This document shows, piece after piece, positions 1-11,364 of a stretch of DNA of 64,000 nucleotides (positions are counted from its first letter, which is position 1; each line of letters opens with the position of its first letter). A program made the translations under genes and the position numbers. The stretch is from Anthopleura xanthogrammica (Eukaryota > Cnidaria > Anthozoa > Actiniaria > Actiniidae), in the NCBI GenBank assembly GCA_964019055.1, contig OZ025217.1:3895117-3959116 (forward strand), in the 5' to 3' direction. The notes beneath the pieces were generated by a model. It searched no databases, was not told the DNA's origin, and worked only from the letters and a program-made list of their open reading frames with translations.

Positions 1-118
1 TATTAGTTCGAAATAAATTTTGACTAAAATATAAACTATGGAAATTAAATAATATGAAATTAATAGCATATAAAGATAATCTATAATGTAACTCAAATAT
101 ATATCGATTAATCAATGT

Positions 119-316
119 ACCTTACTGCTATTTTCATAAACATGCGAACTCGGTAGCTGCGAGCTGCACGCTGGAATTTGGTTTATCGCTTCCATCAATC
201 AAAAATAATCAGTCGGTACCTTTTATGTTTATGATTGGCGGCAGTGAAAAACCAAATTCCAACGAGCAACTCGCAATTACAGAGTTCGCATATTTATGAA
301 AATTGCAGTAAAAAGC
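119..316. repeat. Foldback (palindromic MITE-like) element
   Basis: Two arms of about 80 bp are inverted copies of each other. The left arm runs 119-203 and the right 233-316; both contain GGAATTTGGTTT or its complement and a ...TTTTCATAAA.ATGCGAACTC block. A 30-bp spacer lies between. No coding capacity. Probably a non-autonomous DNA transposon; the superfamily is not assignable by eye. Confidence 0.75.
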
Positions 317-420
317 TACTCAGTTGTAAAAATTACTGATTGGATGTTTGAAGGTTGTTTTATCATGTACACACGATAACTAGTTAGTTCAGTATTATAG
401 TGCCTGAACAGTATATAGTA

Positions 421-560
421 GGTAGATAGATAGATAGATACACTTTATTTACAGAGGAAAACCGTTATTACAGTAAACCTGTACTCTCCCTTACGGCCCT
501 GTGATATAGGCAATGTATAGTATGAAAATTGGAATAATGAAAATAAACTGAAGAAGATGA
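421..560 (-). repeat. GATA-tailed dispersed element, copy 1
   Basis: A (TAGA)n tract is followed by ACTTTATTT and about 100 bp of moderately similar sequence, also found at 28143-28450 after the same tetranucleotide tract. Read on the minus strand this is a body ending ...AAATAAAGT(ATCT)n, like the 3' tail of a retroposon. Family not identified. Confidence 0.45.
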
Positions 561-618
561 TTATAATAATAAGTTTCTATTTATAATGTCTAGCAGACCA
601 TGATCTAATAAATTCATT

Positions 619-811
619 TCTGTTCTGTTCTCTTCTCTTCTCTTCTCTTCTCTTCTCTTCTCTTCTCTTCTCTTCTCTTCTCTTCTCTTCTCTTCTCTTC
701 TCTTCTGTTCTCTTCTCTTCTCTTCTCTTCTCTTCTCTTCTCTTCTCTTCTCTTCTCTTCCCTTCTTCTCTTCTCTTCTCCTCTCCTCTCTTCTCTTCCG
801 GCTCTTCTCAT
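619..811. repeat. (TCTTC)n pentanucleotide microsatellite
   Basis: About 190 bp of near-perfect CTCTT/TCTTC repeat with scattered G interruptions. It makes a 65-codon Arg/Glu/Lys-only frame on the minus strand that is not a gene. Confidence 0.95.
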
Positions 812-1380
812 AGTAGCTCTAAAATATATATTTGAAAATCTTTTTTTTTTTCTTCAGCTGTTTCTCGGATCTCTTGAAAGACAAGAGCACAAAAATAAGC
901 TCCCTCATGCAGAACCCTTCGTCATTATCCTCCCCCTCGATCAAGCACATTACATGCACTTCAAAACGAAGTGTTCAGTGACAATTTGAAATTTTCTGAT
1001 CATTAACTCTGAAATGTCTCTAAATTACTCTACAAATAGTTCTCTCTTTCGGCGTATGTAGCAGAGGAGACAACAAGACAGTCCCAAATCAACATAGTTA
1101 CGATTTATCTATCCGGATTGTCAGCAAACTGTATAATCATCAGTCCATATTTTGTTTGATTTTCATTCTTTCCGTACAAACGAGTGGAAAAAGGGAGAAA
1201 ACACAGACCTTAGCTATTGAATTTTCTTAACCGAGCAAAAACTAAGCAAAAAAAAGATCGAAAAAACCCAAACAATTATTATTTAAATCTTGAAGATTAA
1301 AAAAAAAGTTATTTTAGGTTTTGATTAAAATTAGTGGCGATTAAAATTAGTGGCTTGCTCTTTTCTCAGTTTTAATCAGT

Positions 1381-1480
1381 ACGTAGTGTACTGGCCTCTC
1401 CTCTGAGTTATCGGGTTAGATTCCTGGACTAAGCATTACTTTTGAGTAGAGTTTGTTTGGATTCTCCTTGATTTGAGCGG
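1381..1480 (+). repeat. SINE-like fragment (family S1, 5' part)
   Basis: Contains a B-box-like GGGTTAGATTCC and the ...GAGTTTGTTTGG...CTCCTTGATTTG block also seen in the fuller copies near 16190 and 62605. Truncated at its 3' end. Confidence 0.5.
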
Positions 1481-2316
1481 TTTTTTTTTTAGCATCGATA
1501 AAATTGTAAGGTTTTGTTTTTGAGGTTTTCAAAAACCACGCTGTTCCAAGAAGCAATGCACGTCACATGAACATCGAATCTTTTTAATCAACGAAATGAA
1601 ATAGTAATTATCTGTAATTTATAACTCAAGTGATACTTTACATCAATGCACTTCATTATTATAAAAGTTTTAGACGTTTTTTTAGAGGTTTTAGAGTTGT
1701 TTTTGTTTTGTTGTTTTTTTTGCAATTTTTTGAAGATTGTTTGCAAGCAGCAATAGGTATGATAGATACTGCAATTTTTCGCGGTGAAATTGAAAAAGGT
1801 TCAGCGTTTCATGATCGGGAAACAGCAAAGAACATCGAGAGTCACTTAAAAAGTCAAGTGGTTCCTTAACGATACCTCTCATAAAAACGCTAATCACACA
1901 TAATTATCACAAATTGGACCACACCACAACGCCACTTAAAGCTAATCTCCTGCTTCCATTCTTATATTAAGGAGATAGAACAGAGAAAATTGGGATTGAA
2001 TTGACTTCCTATCAAGAATAATGATGGAAATTGTTTGTGCAAATCACGCGCGCGCGGCCATAAAATAGTGCTAATTTTTGAAAATATTCTGTCTGTTTTG
2101 TATAAGCAAATTATGATCGATTGGAGAAAAATAGTTGATAAATATTTGCCTGATTGTTCAGTATGGTTCTTTTTGAGTTGATGATGGGAACTGTTTGCGG
2201 ATGCGCAGATTGCACACGCATCTTTCAGAATTGTTGAGAATACTTCGTCAATTTTACGTATCATTCCGTCTGCTTGCTTTCGAAAAATATCGTATTTTGT
2301 TTCACAAACTTCACAT

Positions 2317-2611
2317 CACTTTTTGCGATGCAAATCAAGCGAGCTTATAAAAACAAACTTATATACTTTCTGGCTCACACTAGCGGCGCAAGCCAGCATA
2401 ACGTCATACGCAAGCGCAGATAGTCTTTCATGGTTAGTTTTAAAACCCCTTTATATTTGGACAGTACAAAACATTTAGTCATCCTTAAAGTACTATCTGC
2501 GCTTTCGTATGTAGTTATGCTTGTGATTATGTCGCTAGTGTGAACTAACCAGGCTTAAAAAGTATATAAGTTTGTTTCTATAAGCGCGCGTGATTTGCAC
2601 CACGAAAAATG
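2317..2611. repeat. Long foldback element
   Basis: Left arm 2317-2430 and right arm about 2497-2611 are inverted copies. Shared blocks are the CTTATATACTTT segment, CACACTAGCG / CGCTAGTGTG, and GCGCAGATAGT / ACTATCTGCGC. No coding frame. A non-autonomous foldback or MITE. Confidence 0.75.
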
Positions 2612-2654
2612 TTTATGATAGAAAAAAGTTCTGACACAGAAAAAATATTTTTTC

Positions 2655-2760
2655 TGGGTTTTCCAGTTTTCCTCATTCATTCCACAAAAACCAACATATG
2701 AGATGTGAGTGGTATGCCTTGAACAATAAACGTAGTGGTAGTGAGTGTGGAGTGTGTTGT
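2655..2760 (+). repeat. SINE-like fragment (family S1, 3' part)
   Basis: The GGTTTTCCAGTTTTCCTC block followed by ACCAACATATGAGATGTGAG and GTAGTGGTAGTGAGTGTG parallels 62745-62835 closely, so this is a second, older copy of that element. Confidence 0.55.
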
Positions 2761-2767
2761 ATACTTA

Positions 2768-2936
2768 AACGTTAAGGTACATTGCGCGTAATATTACATG
2801 TAATGTTGCTGAAGTAGGACCGTTTTATACTTCAACAACATTGCGTGCAACAAATTGCGTCGTGTGACATGGCTCGAAACAACGATGGTGTGCAACATTG
2901 CGCGCGATGTTGCACCGTGTGTCTGGCTTAAGGCTC
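2768..2936. repeat. GCAAC/GTTGC-rich dispersed element
   Basis: Dense TTGCGCG, GCAACATTGCG and GATGTTGCAC motifs, resembling the elements at 25785-26072, 27224-27371 and 31261-31507 in GBA2 introns. No coding frame. Confidence 0.4.
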
Positions 2937-3519
2937 CGCAATGACTTCCCGCGTCACGACGGAAAATAAAAATATTGCGCGGAGGATGTTAAATTATTTG
3001 CGCAAATCGAGAAATCTTCTTGTTACATATTGTGTCATCAATATATCCACGAAAATAACTTTCTAAAAGAAGATAATTGCGTGTAATGAAACAAATTTGT
3101 ATACTTTATTCTAGAAATGCGGTGGCGTAAATCGCACTTGAAGTTTTCTAAATATTTACACGTCTATGTACTTTTGTATTTGAACAAAAAATGCTTCACT
3201 AACGAGCAAAACATTTGTCTAATTACAAACCTCTTGATACTAGAAAAAGCTGTAAAATTGTTTTGCTTAAAACTTCAGTTGGGTGCTTAGGTAGAAGTGA
3301 AAAAACCCAATCATCCGATAGCAATGAATCTTATTTTGTATGGCAAAACAACATTTTATTTGGGAACGAATTAATCCTTTATAGATTAACAATACAATTT
3401 CAAATAAATAAGAGCTCAAGTAGCAAGATTATTATTTATGCCAGTATTAAAATGTCAACAATTAAGGATACACTCAATGGACAACAGCTCATAACTAACT
3501 AGCCAGGTTCTATTGTCAG

Positions 3520-3894
3520 CCAATTCCTTTTATAATTATGACCTGACGGACTTGTTAAGATATCGTACGCACAAAACTTCCGTAGGAAGAGAGGAACGAT
3601 GGCTGTCCACGCTAACCGGATCCAAAGACCATCTCACAGGCCTTGAAATACAGCCGTGCAGAGGCAAGGACACACCACGAGACTTACAAGCACCTGTGGT
3701 AACAGCACGAAAAAGTCAGAAAGAACTCTGGAGATTTGTTCGAAAAGGTAAGAAAATATCAGTTAAGGAATTCGTATATTATATATTATATTATATTATA
3801 AATTATTATTGAATTTATTTATTGTGGAGTTTTTAGATAAAGTGCCGTTAAAAGATTTGATTCTACGAGCAATAATCTATGATACACTCACAAG
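3520..3894 (+). CDS. Putative exon pair of an unrecognised gene
   Basis: Exon A (about 3520-3747) starts after an AG at 3518-3519 and ends at a good donor, AAAAG|GTAAGA. Exon B starts at 3837 after TTTTTAG and continues in the same phase: WRFVRK is followed by DKVPLKDLILRA. Exon A is more GC-rich than its surroundings and reads as ordinary mixed protein (for example YRTHKTSVGREERW and TLTGSKDHLTGLE). The 3' limit at 3894 is a weak donor guess; exon B stays open to 4240 only through AAAC repeats. No start codon or earlier exon was found. It could be part of a real gene, a pseudogene, or chance. No function is suggested. Confidence 0.3.
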
Positions 3895-3958
3895 GTTCAT
3901 TCTTATCGGAACTTTCGAGTTGCTTCAAATACTGAAATACTGCTGCATATCTAACTTA

Positions 3959-4007
3959 GAATATTACGAAAATATTACGAAAATATTACGAAAATATTAC
4001 AAAAATA
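3959..4007. repeat. 11-bp tandem repeat
   Basis: About four copies of GAAAATATTAC in a row. Confidence 0.85.
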
Positions 4008-4037
4008 TCCCGAATAGACTGTTGTTCGATCGTACAC

Positions 4038-4180
4038 AAAAACAAATAAGCAAACAAACATACATACAAACTAACCGTGAATTATACAGTAGAACGAACG
4101 AACACAAACAAACAAACAAACAAAAACAAACGAAAAACCAACCGGGTAAACATACAAGTGAAGCAAACAAACAAACAAAA
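4038..4180. repeat. AAAC-rich simple sequence
   Basis: Imperfect (AAAC)n tract. It produces long low-complexity frames on both strands that are not genes. Confidence 0.85.
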
Positions 4181-4207
4181 CATATTATATCTTTACTATA
4201 CATTCTT

Positions 4208-4442
4208 ATACCCCATTCACACCAAAACCTGTTTAGTTAAACTGAGTTTTTATTAAACAAAATGTTTAGAGACTAGAAAGCTTCAATGTAATTATTTTAT
4301 CTCTAATCTGTTCAGTACAATATGAAGGATAGTTTATATGTATTATTTCATCAAAGAGTGAACAATGTTTGTAAATAATTTTCTAAACATGTTTAGTTAA
4401 ACTACTTTAAAACATGTTTAAGCTATAGTGTGAACGGGGTAT
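4208..4442. repeat. MITE with terminal inverted repeats
   Basis: The ends are TACCCCATTCACAC and GTGTGAACGGGGTA, a 14-bp terminal inverted repeat with one mismatch. Internal GTTTAGTTAAACT blocks are also inverted copies. It is 235 bp and non-coding; flanking TA is compatible with a short target duplication. Confidence 0.75.
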
Positions 4443-4510
4443 TAGTTTCTATAGCTACCATGCAAATAAGTAGGTAATATTATAATTAATCATTATTATC
4501 CTGTAAGCCA

Positions 4511-4656
4511 TAATGCAGCCTTTTCAAAATTATCTTGAATGTCGAGGCTAACATGGAAAACAAAAGAAATGCCACAAATTCCATCGAGAAAAAGTGTGAT
4601 TTCTTTTGTGTTTCATGTTAGCCTCGCATCCAAGATGATTTTGAGAAGGGTGCATT
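4511..4656. repeat. Foldback element
   Basis: Arms of about 58 bp are inverted copies (ATGCAGCC...GAGGCTAACATG against CATGTTAGCCTC...GGTGCAT), separated by about 30 bp. Confidence 0.75.
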
Positions 4657-5171
4657 CTGAATACTTATGCTGCACAACAAGTTTACCAATATCCGACTCG
4701 ATATTTTGAATCTTGACCCAAGCCGATCTTGTTCCGTATCGTAGACTCCTCAAACAATCTTTTTGATTCCTGGGATTAAGATTAATTAGGATTAATTTGA
4801 ATTTTTTTTAATCCGACTTTCAAAATACTTCTGTCATGCATATAACGTCCAATAATGTCAAAACCTTTCGTGTAGCACGGACTTGACAGTTTAGATCAAA
4901 CAATGCCGGCCAATTGGCTGGTGGATTTTTTAATAGCTTGAATCCTCATTGAGGGTAATCTATATGAGCTCATGAATCTTGTAGTCAAGAGATTTTTGCT
5001 TCATTTTTATGATTTGAAAACATGTATATGTGGTGCGATATAGTGAGACGTTTTGGGATTGCATAACGGTGAATAATTAATGTACGACAGACAGACAGAC
5101 AAAACGATCAAACGAACGAATGAACGAGCGTACGAACTAACGAACGAGCGAATGAACGAATGAATGAATGA

Positions 5172-5480
5172 AGATACGAGTGAAAAACGCACTGCGCATG
5201 CTCGGAAATTCGTCGTGTTTACAAAGAAAACCATTGGAGATTTACCGACGTTTGGTAAATCTTTAACGTTAAGGCCATTCGTCAAAAATTAGTGCTTATT
5301 TTTTCCTGACACATTAGTTTAGTTGTTTTCTTTCCCTGGTCAAATAATATAAGAGAAATTCGCATAATACAAGACATGTAAATCTCCAATGGTTGTATTC
5401 ATAAACACGACGAAAACATGACTCGTGTATGTTTCCTGCCGAACTTCCGAGCATGCGCAGTGCGTTTTTCACCCGTGTCA
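5172..5480. repeat. Foldback element flanked by CGAA-type repeats
   Basis: The left arm (5172-5250) and right arm (5380-5480) share GTGAAAAACGCACTGCGC, CATGCTCGGAA and CCATTGGAGATTTAC in inverted orientation. Outside both arms lie GAAC/GAAT simple repeats (5088-5170 and 5481-5540) in the same, not inverted, orientation. Confidence 0.7.
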
Positions 5481-5859
5481 CGAATGAACGAACGAACGAA
5501 CGAATGCACGATCGCGAACGAACGAAGGAATGAATGAATGGAAGGAAAAGAAACAAAGGATGGAGAATAACAAGAAAAACCCAGTTTGCCCTCTATGTTC
5601 AAATCGATCTTTCAACATAATATTTTTTAAATAACTGAATTTCACCCAAATGAAGAACGCCATGTACTAGTATTAAATGAGGAAGGTAGACTTTCGAAAG
5701 CGAAGACCAATAAGAACAGAATTCTCCAGCTAGCTATATCTGCTGCGAGCTAACCACTGATCACATTCATCATTAAGCTAGCTTTTTCACTGAAAATTTA
5801 ATGTTAAGAGAAATATATTTTAGAGCACTCTGACTCAAACGCATGAAAATAACTGTGCT

Positions 5860-5954
5860 ATCTCGTTCACATAACCGTTGTTTTTTTTACTGCGCATGCT
5901 CGACGGAATATCGTCGGGCATGCGCAGTAAGAACTAAGGTTCTGGGAACGAGAT
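5860..5954. repeat. Short hairpin element
   Basis: TACTGCGCATGCTCGACG and CGTCGGGCATGCGCAGTA pair around a 5-base loop with one mismatch. Pairing extends imperfectly to ATCTCGTTC / GAACGAGAT at the ends. The ACTGCGCATGCTCG motif also occurs in the foldback at 5172-5480. Confidence 0.7.
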
Positions 5955-6294
5955 TGATATTACAGCGGGACTAGTTGAAACTGCGCGCGCCTTTTACATT
6001 GATTCGTTAAGCAGGTGATTTCTTACTCAACCAACTCGTATCGAACTTTGAAATAATTCATATGGGAAGATAGAAAAACCGGGAGGACAGTCGTGGTGAA
6101 CGATTATATATCCAACTCAGTGATTCTAAGTATATGTAATGCATAAACATCAAGAACTCATACTGAGCTTATTATAATCTCCGATCATTCCTATTTCCAA
6201 TCGCAGCATGTGACTATATAAAACTTAAAATAAAAAAATGACAAAGTTGAGAAAGGGTAAAAATCCCTACTAATAGTGTTTATTGGGTCTTTTC

Positions 6295-6380
6295 ATTCGA
6301 GAGTTTTTCTTCTTTCTGCTCAGTTCTCTGGTTTTCCTCCCTCCGCAAAACCAAACACGGTAAATTTCACTTAAGCTTCG
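6295..6380 (+). repeat. SINE-like element (family S1) leading into the tandem array
   Basis: The GAGAGTTTTTCTTC...GGTTTTCCTCCCTC block followed by GCAAAACC and TAAATTTCA matches the S1 copies near 16330, 29345 and 62295. It sits directly in front of the 57-bp array. Confidence 0.55.
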
Positions 6381-6778
6381 ATCTGTGAGTTGGCCGTGCC
6401 CTGCATAGATCAGCCCAGAGGTTGTTTCTGGGTTTGATCTGTGAGTTAGCCATGCCCTGACTTTGATCAGCCCAGAGGTTGTTTCAGGCTTCGATCTGTG
6501 AGTTAGCCGTGCCCTGACTTAGATCAGCCCAGAGGTTGTTTCAGGGTTCAATCTGTGAGTTAGCCATGCCCTGACTTTGATCAGCCCAGAGGTTGTTTCA
6601 GGGTTCAATCTGTGAGTTAGCCATGCCCTGACTTTGATCAGCCCAGAGGTTGTTTCAGGGTTCAATCTGTGAGTTAGCCGTGCCCTGACTTAGCTCAGCC
6701 CAGAGGTTGTTTCAGGGTTCGATCTATGAGTTAGCCGTGCCCTGACTTAGATCAACCCAGAGGTTAAGCTAGTGTTTC
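6381..6778 (+). repeat. 57-bp tandem array (7 copies)
   Basis: ATCTGTGAG starts recur at 6381, 6437, 6494, 6551, 6608, 6665 and 6722, so the period is 56-57 bp. Each unit contains GAGTTAGCC.TGCCCTGAC and GATCAGCCCAGAGGTTG. The same unit appears once or twice elsewhere (about 16410-16475 and 53690-53835 on the minus strand, a fragment near 62355), where it is the 3' module of the S1 SINE-like element. Confidence 0.95.
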
Positions 6779-6789
6779 AGGGTTCTATT

Positions 6790-9700
6790 AAAAATTGATT
6801 TTTGATGTAGTCAGTTTGGGAAAATAAACTTTGATTTAAATTTGGATCTTGTTAAACCAATGATTTAAACAATACTGACAGTTTTAAGATAATCATGGCC
6901 TAAAATATCTACTAGATTAAAAAATATATCGAACAGTATTAAAATCGTTTTTTCAATCAGCTAAGTGTGGCTCGTAAATCTGATACGGATATTGTGAGAT
7001 TATCTGAACATTCGAGAGAGTTTTATAACTAACAATGGACCCATACTCGACCCCGCTTATCGCCACCAATTACCTACACATTATTATATACAATTCTGTT
7101 AAGCTATCTTTCTTATATGATTTACAAACGGCCACGTTCGCTAAGTGTTTAAAGAACAAATTTCCAGCTACAAAAACGATGGAAAAAACACGAGTAATTC
7201 AGTAGTGTTATGTACTGATTTGTCGTATATTAAAATCAGTTAATTATCAGACCGCGTGCCTGCTTCCAGTTTTTCTGGAAATCGTTTAATGAAGTTTTCC
7301 GTTGACAGAAAATCTAAAGAGCTTAATAAGTAGTTCTCTTTTTGTTTTGTTTTCTTTCTACTCCGGTTATTTTCCCAATTTGATCCATTAAAGTTGAGCA
7401 AGTACAGTGCTTTTGAAGCGACCTGCTTTAAACTTTAGTATCACATCCTTCGTTTTGAGACAGAGCGTTTTATACTCGCACTTAAAGTCTTAAACCATAT
7501 TTCCTCTACATTTTTTTTTTCGTTTTTACTGAAGGCGTTAATCTATTTATTCTTCCGCCTCTTACTGAGACCAATCGGAAATTTCTGATTCATTTTGACC
7601 TGAAATTTTGAATTATGACTCAAATTTTTTGCACCGGCAACAAACTAAAACATTTTTGAAAAATTCGACCATGCAAACGTTTCCAAGCTCAACTTACCAA
7701 AACTAGAAATTATTTCAAGGATATTAACTGGAAAAAAAAACGACTAAAAAGAGTAAAATCAATAATCTTTTATTTAAAACACTTAAAAAATATATCAAGG
7801 AAGGATATGAGGAAAGAAAAGATAGTAAAAAGGACACTTTTATTGGTGTACTTGTTTTCGTTGCACATACACGCGGTAATCAAAAATGACCTTTAATTTC
7901 CTTCAATTTAAAAACAAATCCGAGTTGATCTTCGAAAGTTACTTTTAATTTCATATTTCATCCATTATAGACACTTTAATAAGAGGTTAAACTAAATAAT
8001 TGCCATTTAAAACGTAAACGTTTTGATGCAGGCGTAAATACTTCCTTCCAACATCATATTCTTCTGAGTTCTCCGGCTCATCCACAATAGACATTTCCAA
8101 AACACTACTAAAACTGTAGTTTCATATTTACAAAAACTCAACTTTCTAGTGAATTCTTTAGATTATCTTGTAAAAATTAATGCTTGAAATTAAGCAAGAA
8201 AATATCGGAATGTTTTTTTGGCTGAAATCTGTGCGAAATTTTTTTCAGCTGCCACAGTTTAAGGTTGTTTTTTTTTTCCTGAAAGGAGTTTATGTTCATG
8301 GGCTAGAATACCGGTCATCTCGCGGGCGCGCCATCAGCGGTTTTCCCTCTGAATGTAGGGTAGGCTGCCTTGAAGAAGCGTTTGCAGTTCTTTTGTACTT
8401 TACAAAAAAAATAATACATCCAAGTATGTCCAAGAGATCGAAATTCTCTAAAGGGTTTTACAAAGACTTGAATAACATGGTGCATGCATGGTTTGATAAA
8501 TAGTTTCGCGAGGAGAAATTTAGGTCCAAATCACGAAAACAATTCCACAGAAATAAACCATTCATACAGGTACTTGTCTTACAAGCTTTTTTATCAGTAT
8601 TCTTCACAAATTTCGAGTTAAGAATGAGTCAACCCAAACGAACAAGCCATATGTACAATAGTTCACTACTGAGTACAAATCCATCGTTACCAATGAGTTT
8701 ACAACACACACGCGTTTTGCTAAAATGTTAAACAACAACGTATAAATATTTGTGCTTTACAGAGATTTTTCGAGGCTGTTTTATCAAACTACCAAAAATG
8801 GCACTCTCAAGTCACGTTTGACGGCTTTTTTTCTTTTTGTGAAGCTAAGCTCATGCAAAGTTTTTGTGAAGACAATTTTCCGCGCGACATGGGTGTTAAC
8901 AGGAAACAGCGTAATAAAAATTTGGCATAAACCGCTGTCAGTTTGTAATAACCTTCCTAAAATGCGATAAATTCTAAAACCTAATGAACTCTTAAAAAAA
9001 AACAAGGCAAAAAGAAAGAAAGATAATTTTTTAAAAAGAAACTATGGAATATTAGCACATTAGAATCCACCTAAAGCGACCTAAAGCTATGGTATTTTTA
9101 CGTCCAGAAAAAAAGATTAAAAGACTAGTCAAAGAAATGTCTTTCGTCAAATTGAAGTCCAGGTTGATTATATTTATTTTTTCTTATTTCTCACCAAAAA
9201 CAACCAAAAATCCAGTGTATTTTTGTCCAGTTTTTTTTTGCAGTTTGTATTCAATAAAAAGCGAGTGCCAGACTTTTTGACGCTATATCTTTTCCGTGTC
9301 ACAATCATTAAATTGTAATCCTAAACAAAGGGAACGATATTTATTTTGTAAGTCTTTTTGTTCTTTTTCTTTCCAATTAAGTTAAGCTATGGCCGCTATT
9401 TCTTCAAGTGAAGAGTTTATACTTTTATCCTTTTGCTAGTAATAAAGAAATTCGTGTGTAGGCTGATCAAAACAGTTGATCAAACACAGACGGCTCTTAC
9501 ATTTTATTTTGGAAATATAATTTTTACACGAAAGCGAAGACAGGATCGGAAAAGTAGTAAAAACGATTAGAATCTCTTTGAGAATCTTTCTAAATGTATA
9601 AAATAATGTTTTGAGCAAAACAAAATGTTACTTCAGGACGTGCATCAGTTAACGGAGTGACTTTAAATGCCCCAGGTCCTTGAGGTTTGTTTATCATAAC

Positions 9701-10750
9701 GTACCGAAGAATCTAGTATACATGAATAGGATTTGAAAGCTTTCGTTTATGCTATTGAAGTGAGTTTTCGCCTGTTTTCCTGTTTACTTATCTCGTCATT
9801 AGGATACATTAGCATCAAGTCCGTTTGATCAATTTTTTCTTATAAAAGATAATTTGTACCGAAAGATCAACTTCGGCGCTAGTCATGAGTTTTATGATAT
9901 GATAAAATTGTGCTATTTCGAAGTTTATATATCGTTTTGCTTCGATCATTTTTGAGCACAAATGGAACTCAACCCGGGAATACAAGGGAATACTGAAGCA
10001 AAAACAATGCACGATTCATTTTCGTTATATTAGCGAGCTTCTCTCTCTCTCTCTCTCTGATAGCTCATATGAATAGGGAAATCCTAAAATGACTACGACT
10101 TTCATTCAAACGAAAAAAAGCAATAAAAAAGAACTTTCGATTACCAAAGAAACATTTTCACAGGTGTCATTTTGAACCTTCATAAAGGTCAATGAAGAAA
10201 TTTCTCTGATTTTTGATCAATTTAGATACTTTTGAAGATTCTTGAATACATGAATTGCCTTATCGACGCCGGACTATGGTTTCCCCCTATTACCGTGGCT
10301 AATACCTTACCGTCGGCACTCGTGCAAAACGTCCCCAAAATAAACACATTGTCATCTTGAAAGCCACACTTTTAACTCTTCTAAGTTTTACATGATATTT
10401 GGTGCTCTTTTTGCACCACATTAAAAATATTCCCCTTTAGTAAAAGAGGATCTAATTTTACAAAACGGTAATAAGGAAATTGAGGATATCCCGCCAAACA
10501 ACTAGAAAAGCGTAGGTGGTTTACTTCGTGGCTTACTTCAATCCTTTAAACAACGCACACTCGCAGCAAAACGAGATTAACTGGACGCTTCGAAAACGCA
10601 AGTTATAGAAAATGCTAAGCCATTTTTGCACAACTACATCCCACTAAATTATTGTAATACATTTTTACACAGATCACGTATTCTTTAGTGATTGTCTAGC
10701 CGATTGTCAGCAGAAAGGACAGTTTAAGTCTAGTTTTTTTCCTCGCGTAA
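6790..10750. other. Intergenic stretch, nothing recognised
   Basis: AT-rich DNA with many poly-A and poly-T runs and a (CT)n tract at 10039-10059. Open frames (such as 8180-8503) have no family resemblance, no paired splice sites and a composition like the surroundings. Confidence 0.6.
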
Positions 10751-10754
10751 TTGT

Positions 10755-11198
10755 TCAAGCGTTTTCCACGTTTTGCATCTGACGCATCCCGGTAGCAGCT
10801 GCGTGGCTCGCTTCTATTATTAAATTCGAAAACGCATGATCCACTGGCCGCTTTATCATGAGCCAACAATACAATAATACTAAGGTTCCGGGGATGGAGA
10901 GCTTCCCTTTTCTTTTAATGACGGTAGTAAATGATTTTGGGCCCAATATCCTACATTGAACTCCTACATAAGGAGGAGCCAAGCCACGAAAACTATTTCC
11001 CATGTGGCTTTTGTCTTTGTTGATGTTCAAAGCGGATTGTTGTCCATTTAGGACAAGGCGTTTCACTATATTATGCCCCGAGCAAGTAACAGGACATAAA
11101 GAAGTTCCACAAATCATAATAACGATATATAACGCTATGATGACGTGCCTAGATGACGTACTTGAATGCGCGCTCATAATAGTATAAAACCAATCCAA
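10755..11198 (-). CDS. Possible secreted-peptide ORF, uncertain
   Basis: An uninterrupted 147-codon frame with two candidate starts, Met1 and an internal Met 7 residues on (MSAHSST). The second gives a basic stretch then a hydrophobic core (VIIALYIVIMICG), like a signal peptide, followed by a dibasic KR after about 30 residues. I recognise no family. It overlaps, on the opposite strand, the TATA box of the presumed LWamide-gene promoter, so both cannot easily be optimal. Length alone is weak evidence, since chance frames of similar length occur elsewhere in this window. Confidence 0.25.
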   Translation of the reverse strand: MDWFYTIMSAHSSTSSRHVIIALYIVIMICGTSLCPVTCSGHNIVKRLVLNGQQSALNINKDKSHMGNSFRGLAPPYVGVQCRILGPKSFTTVIKRKGKLSIPGTLVLLYCWLMIKRPVDHAFSNLIIEASHAAATGMRQMQNVENA

Positions 11199-11230
11199 TG
11201 ATCACTGACTCTCACTGCGATCTCACTTTT
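11183..11230 (+). promoter_or_regulatory. Probable TATA promoter of the LWamide-type gene
   Basis: TATAAAA at 11183-11189 is followed 25-40 bases later by initiator-like TCACTG and TCACTTT. A CCAAT sits at 11191-11195 on the plus strand. Placement is inferred from the downstream splice donor at 11365; no transcript data are available. Confidence 0.4.
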
Positions 11231-11364
11231 TCTAAGTAGTTCTTTCTCCGACACCTTTCTTTGGTCGGAAATCAGATTATCAGATCAGACACTGGAGTTC
11301 ATTGCTAATCACTGAACAACTAGCCGTTGCAGTCTTTTAGGTCAGAACTGATCACAAGAGAAGG
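11214..11364 (+). other. Probable non-coding first exon (5'UTR) of the LWamide-type gene
   Basis: The stretch between the TATA box and a strong donor AGAAGG|GTAAGG (exon end 11364). The coding exon 3.4 kb downstream starts 13 bases after an acceptor (TTATTTACAG, exon start 14784), so at least one upstream leader exon must exist. This is the best candidate seen; another exon may lie between. Confidence 0.4.

Larger units (their letters stand above)
1..3500. other. Repeat-rich stretch without a recognised gene
   Basis: No open frame here resembles a known protein and none joins to a neighbour through credible splice sites. The longest frames lie in AT-rich or microsatellite DNA. The recognisable content is foldback elements, SINE-like fragments and a pentanucleotide tract, each listed separately. 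Confidence 0.6.

Noticed and set aside
614..811. 65-codon Arg/Glu/Lys-rich frame
   Set aside because: Simple translation of the (TCTTC)n microsatellite.
3200..3502. 95-codon frame upstream of the orphan exon pair
   Set aside because: It begins without ATG, has AT-rich composition and ends in a stop with no donor, so it was not joined to 3520-3747.
6381..6778. CRISPR-like array
   Set aside because: The repeats are contiguous 57-bp units with no unique spacers, and the context is eukaryotic.
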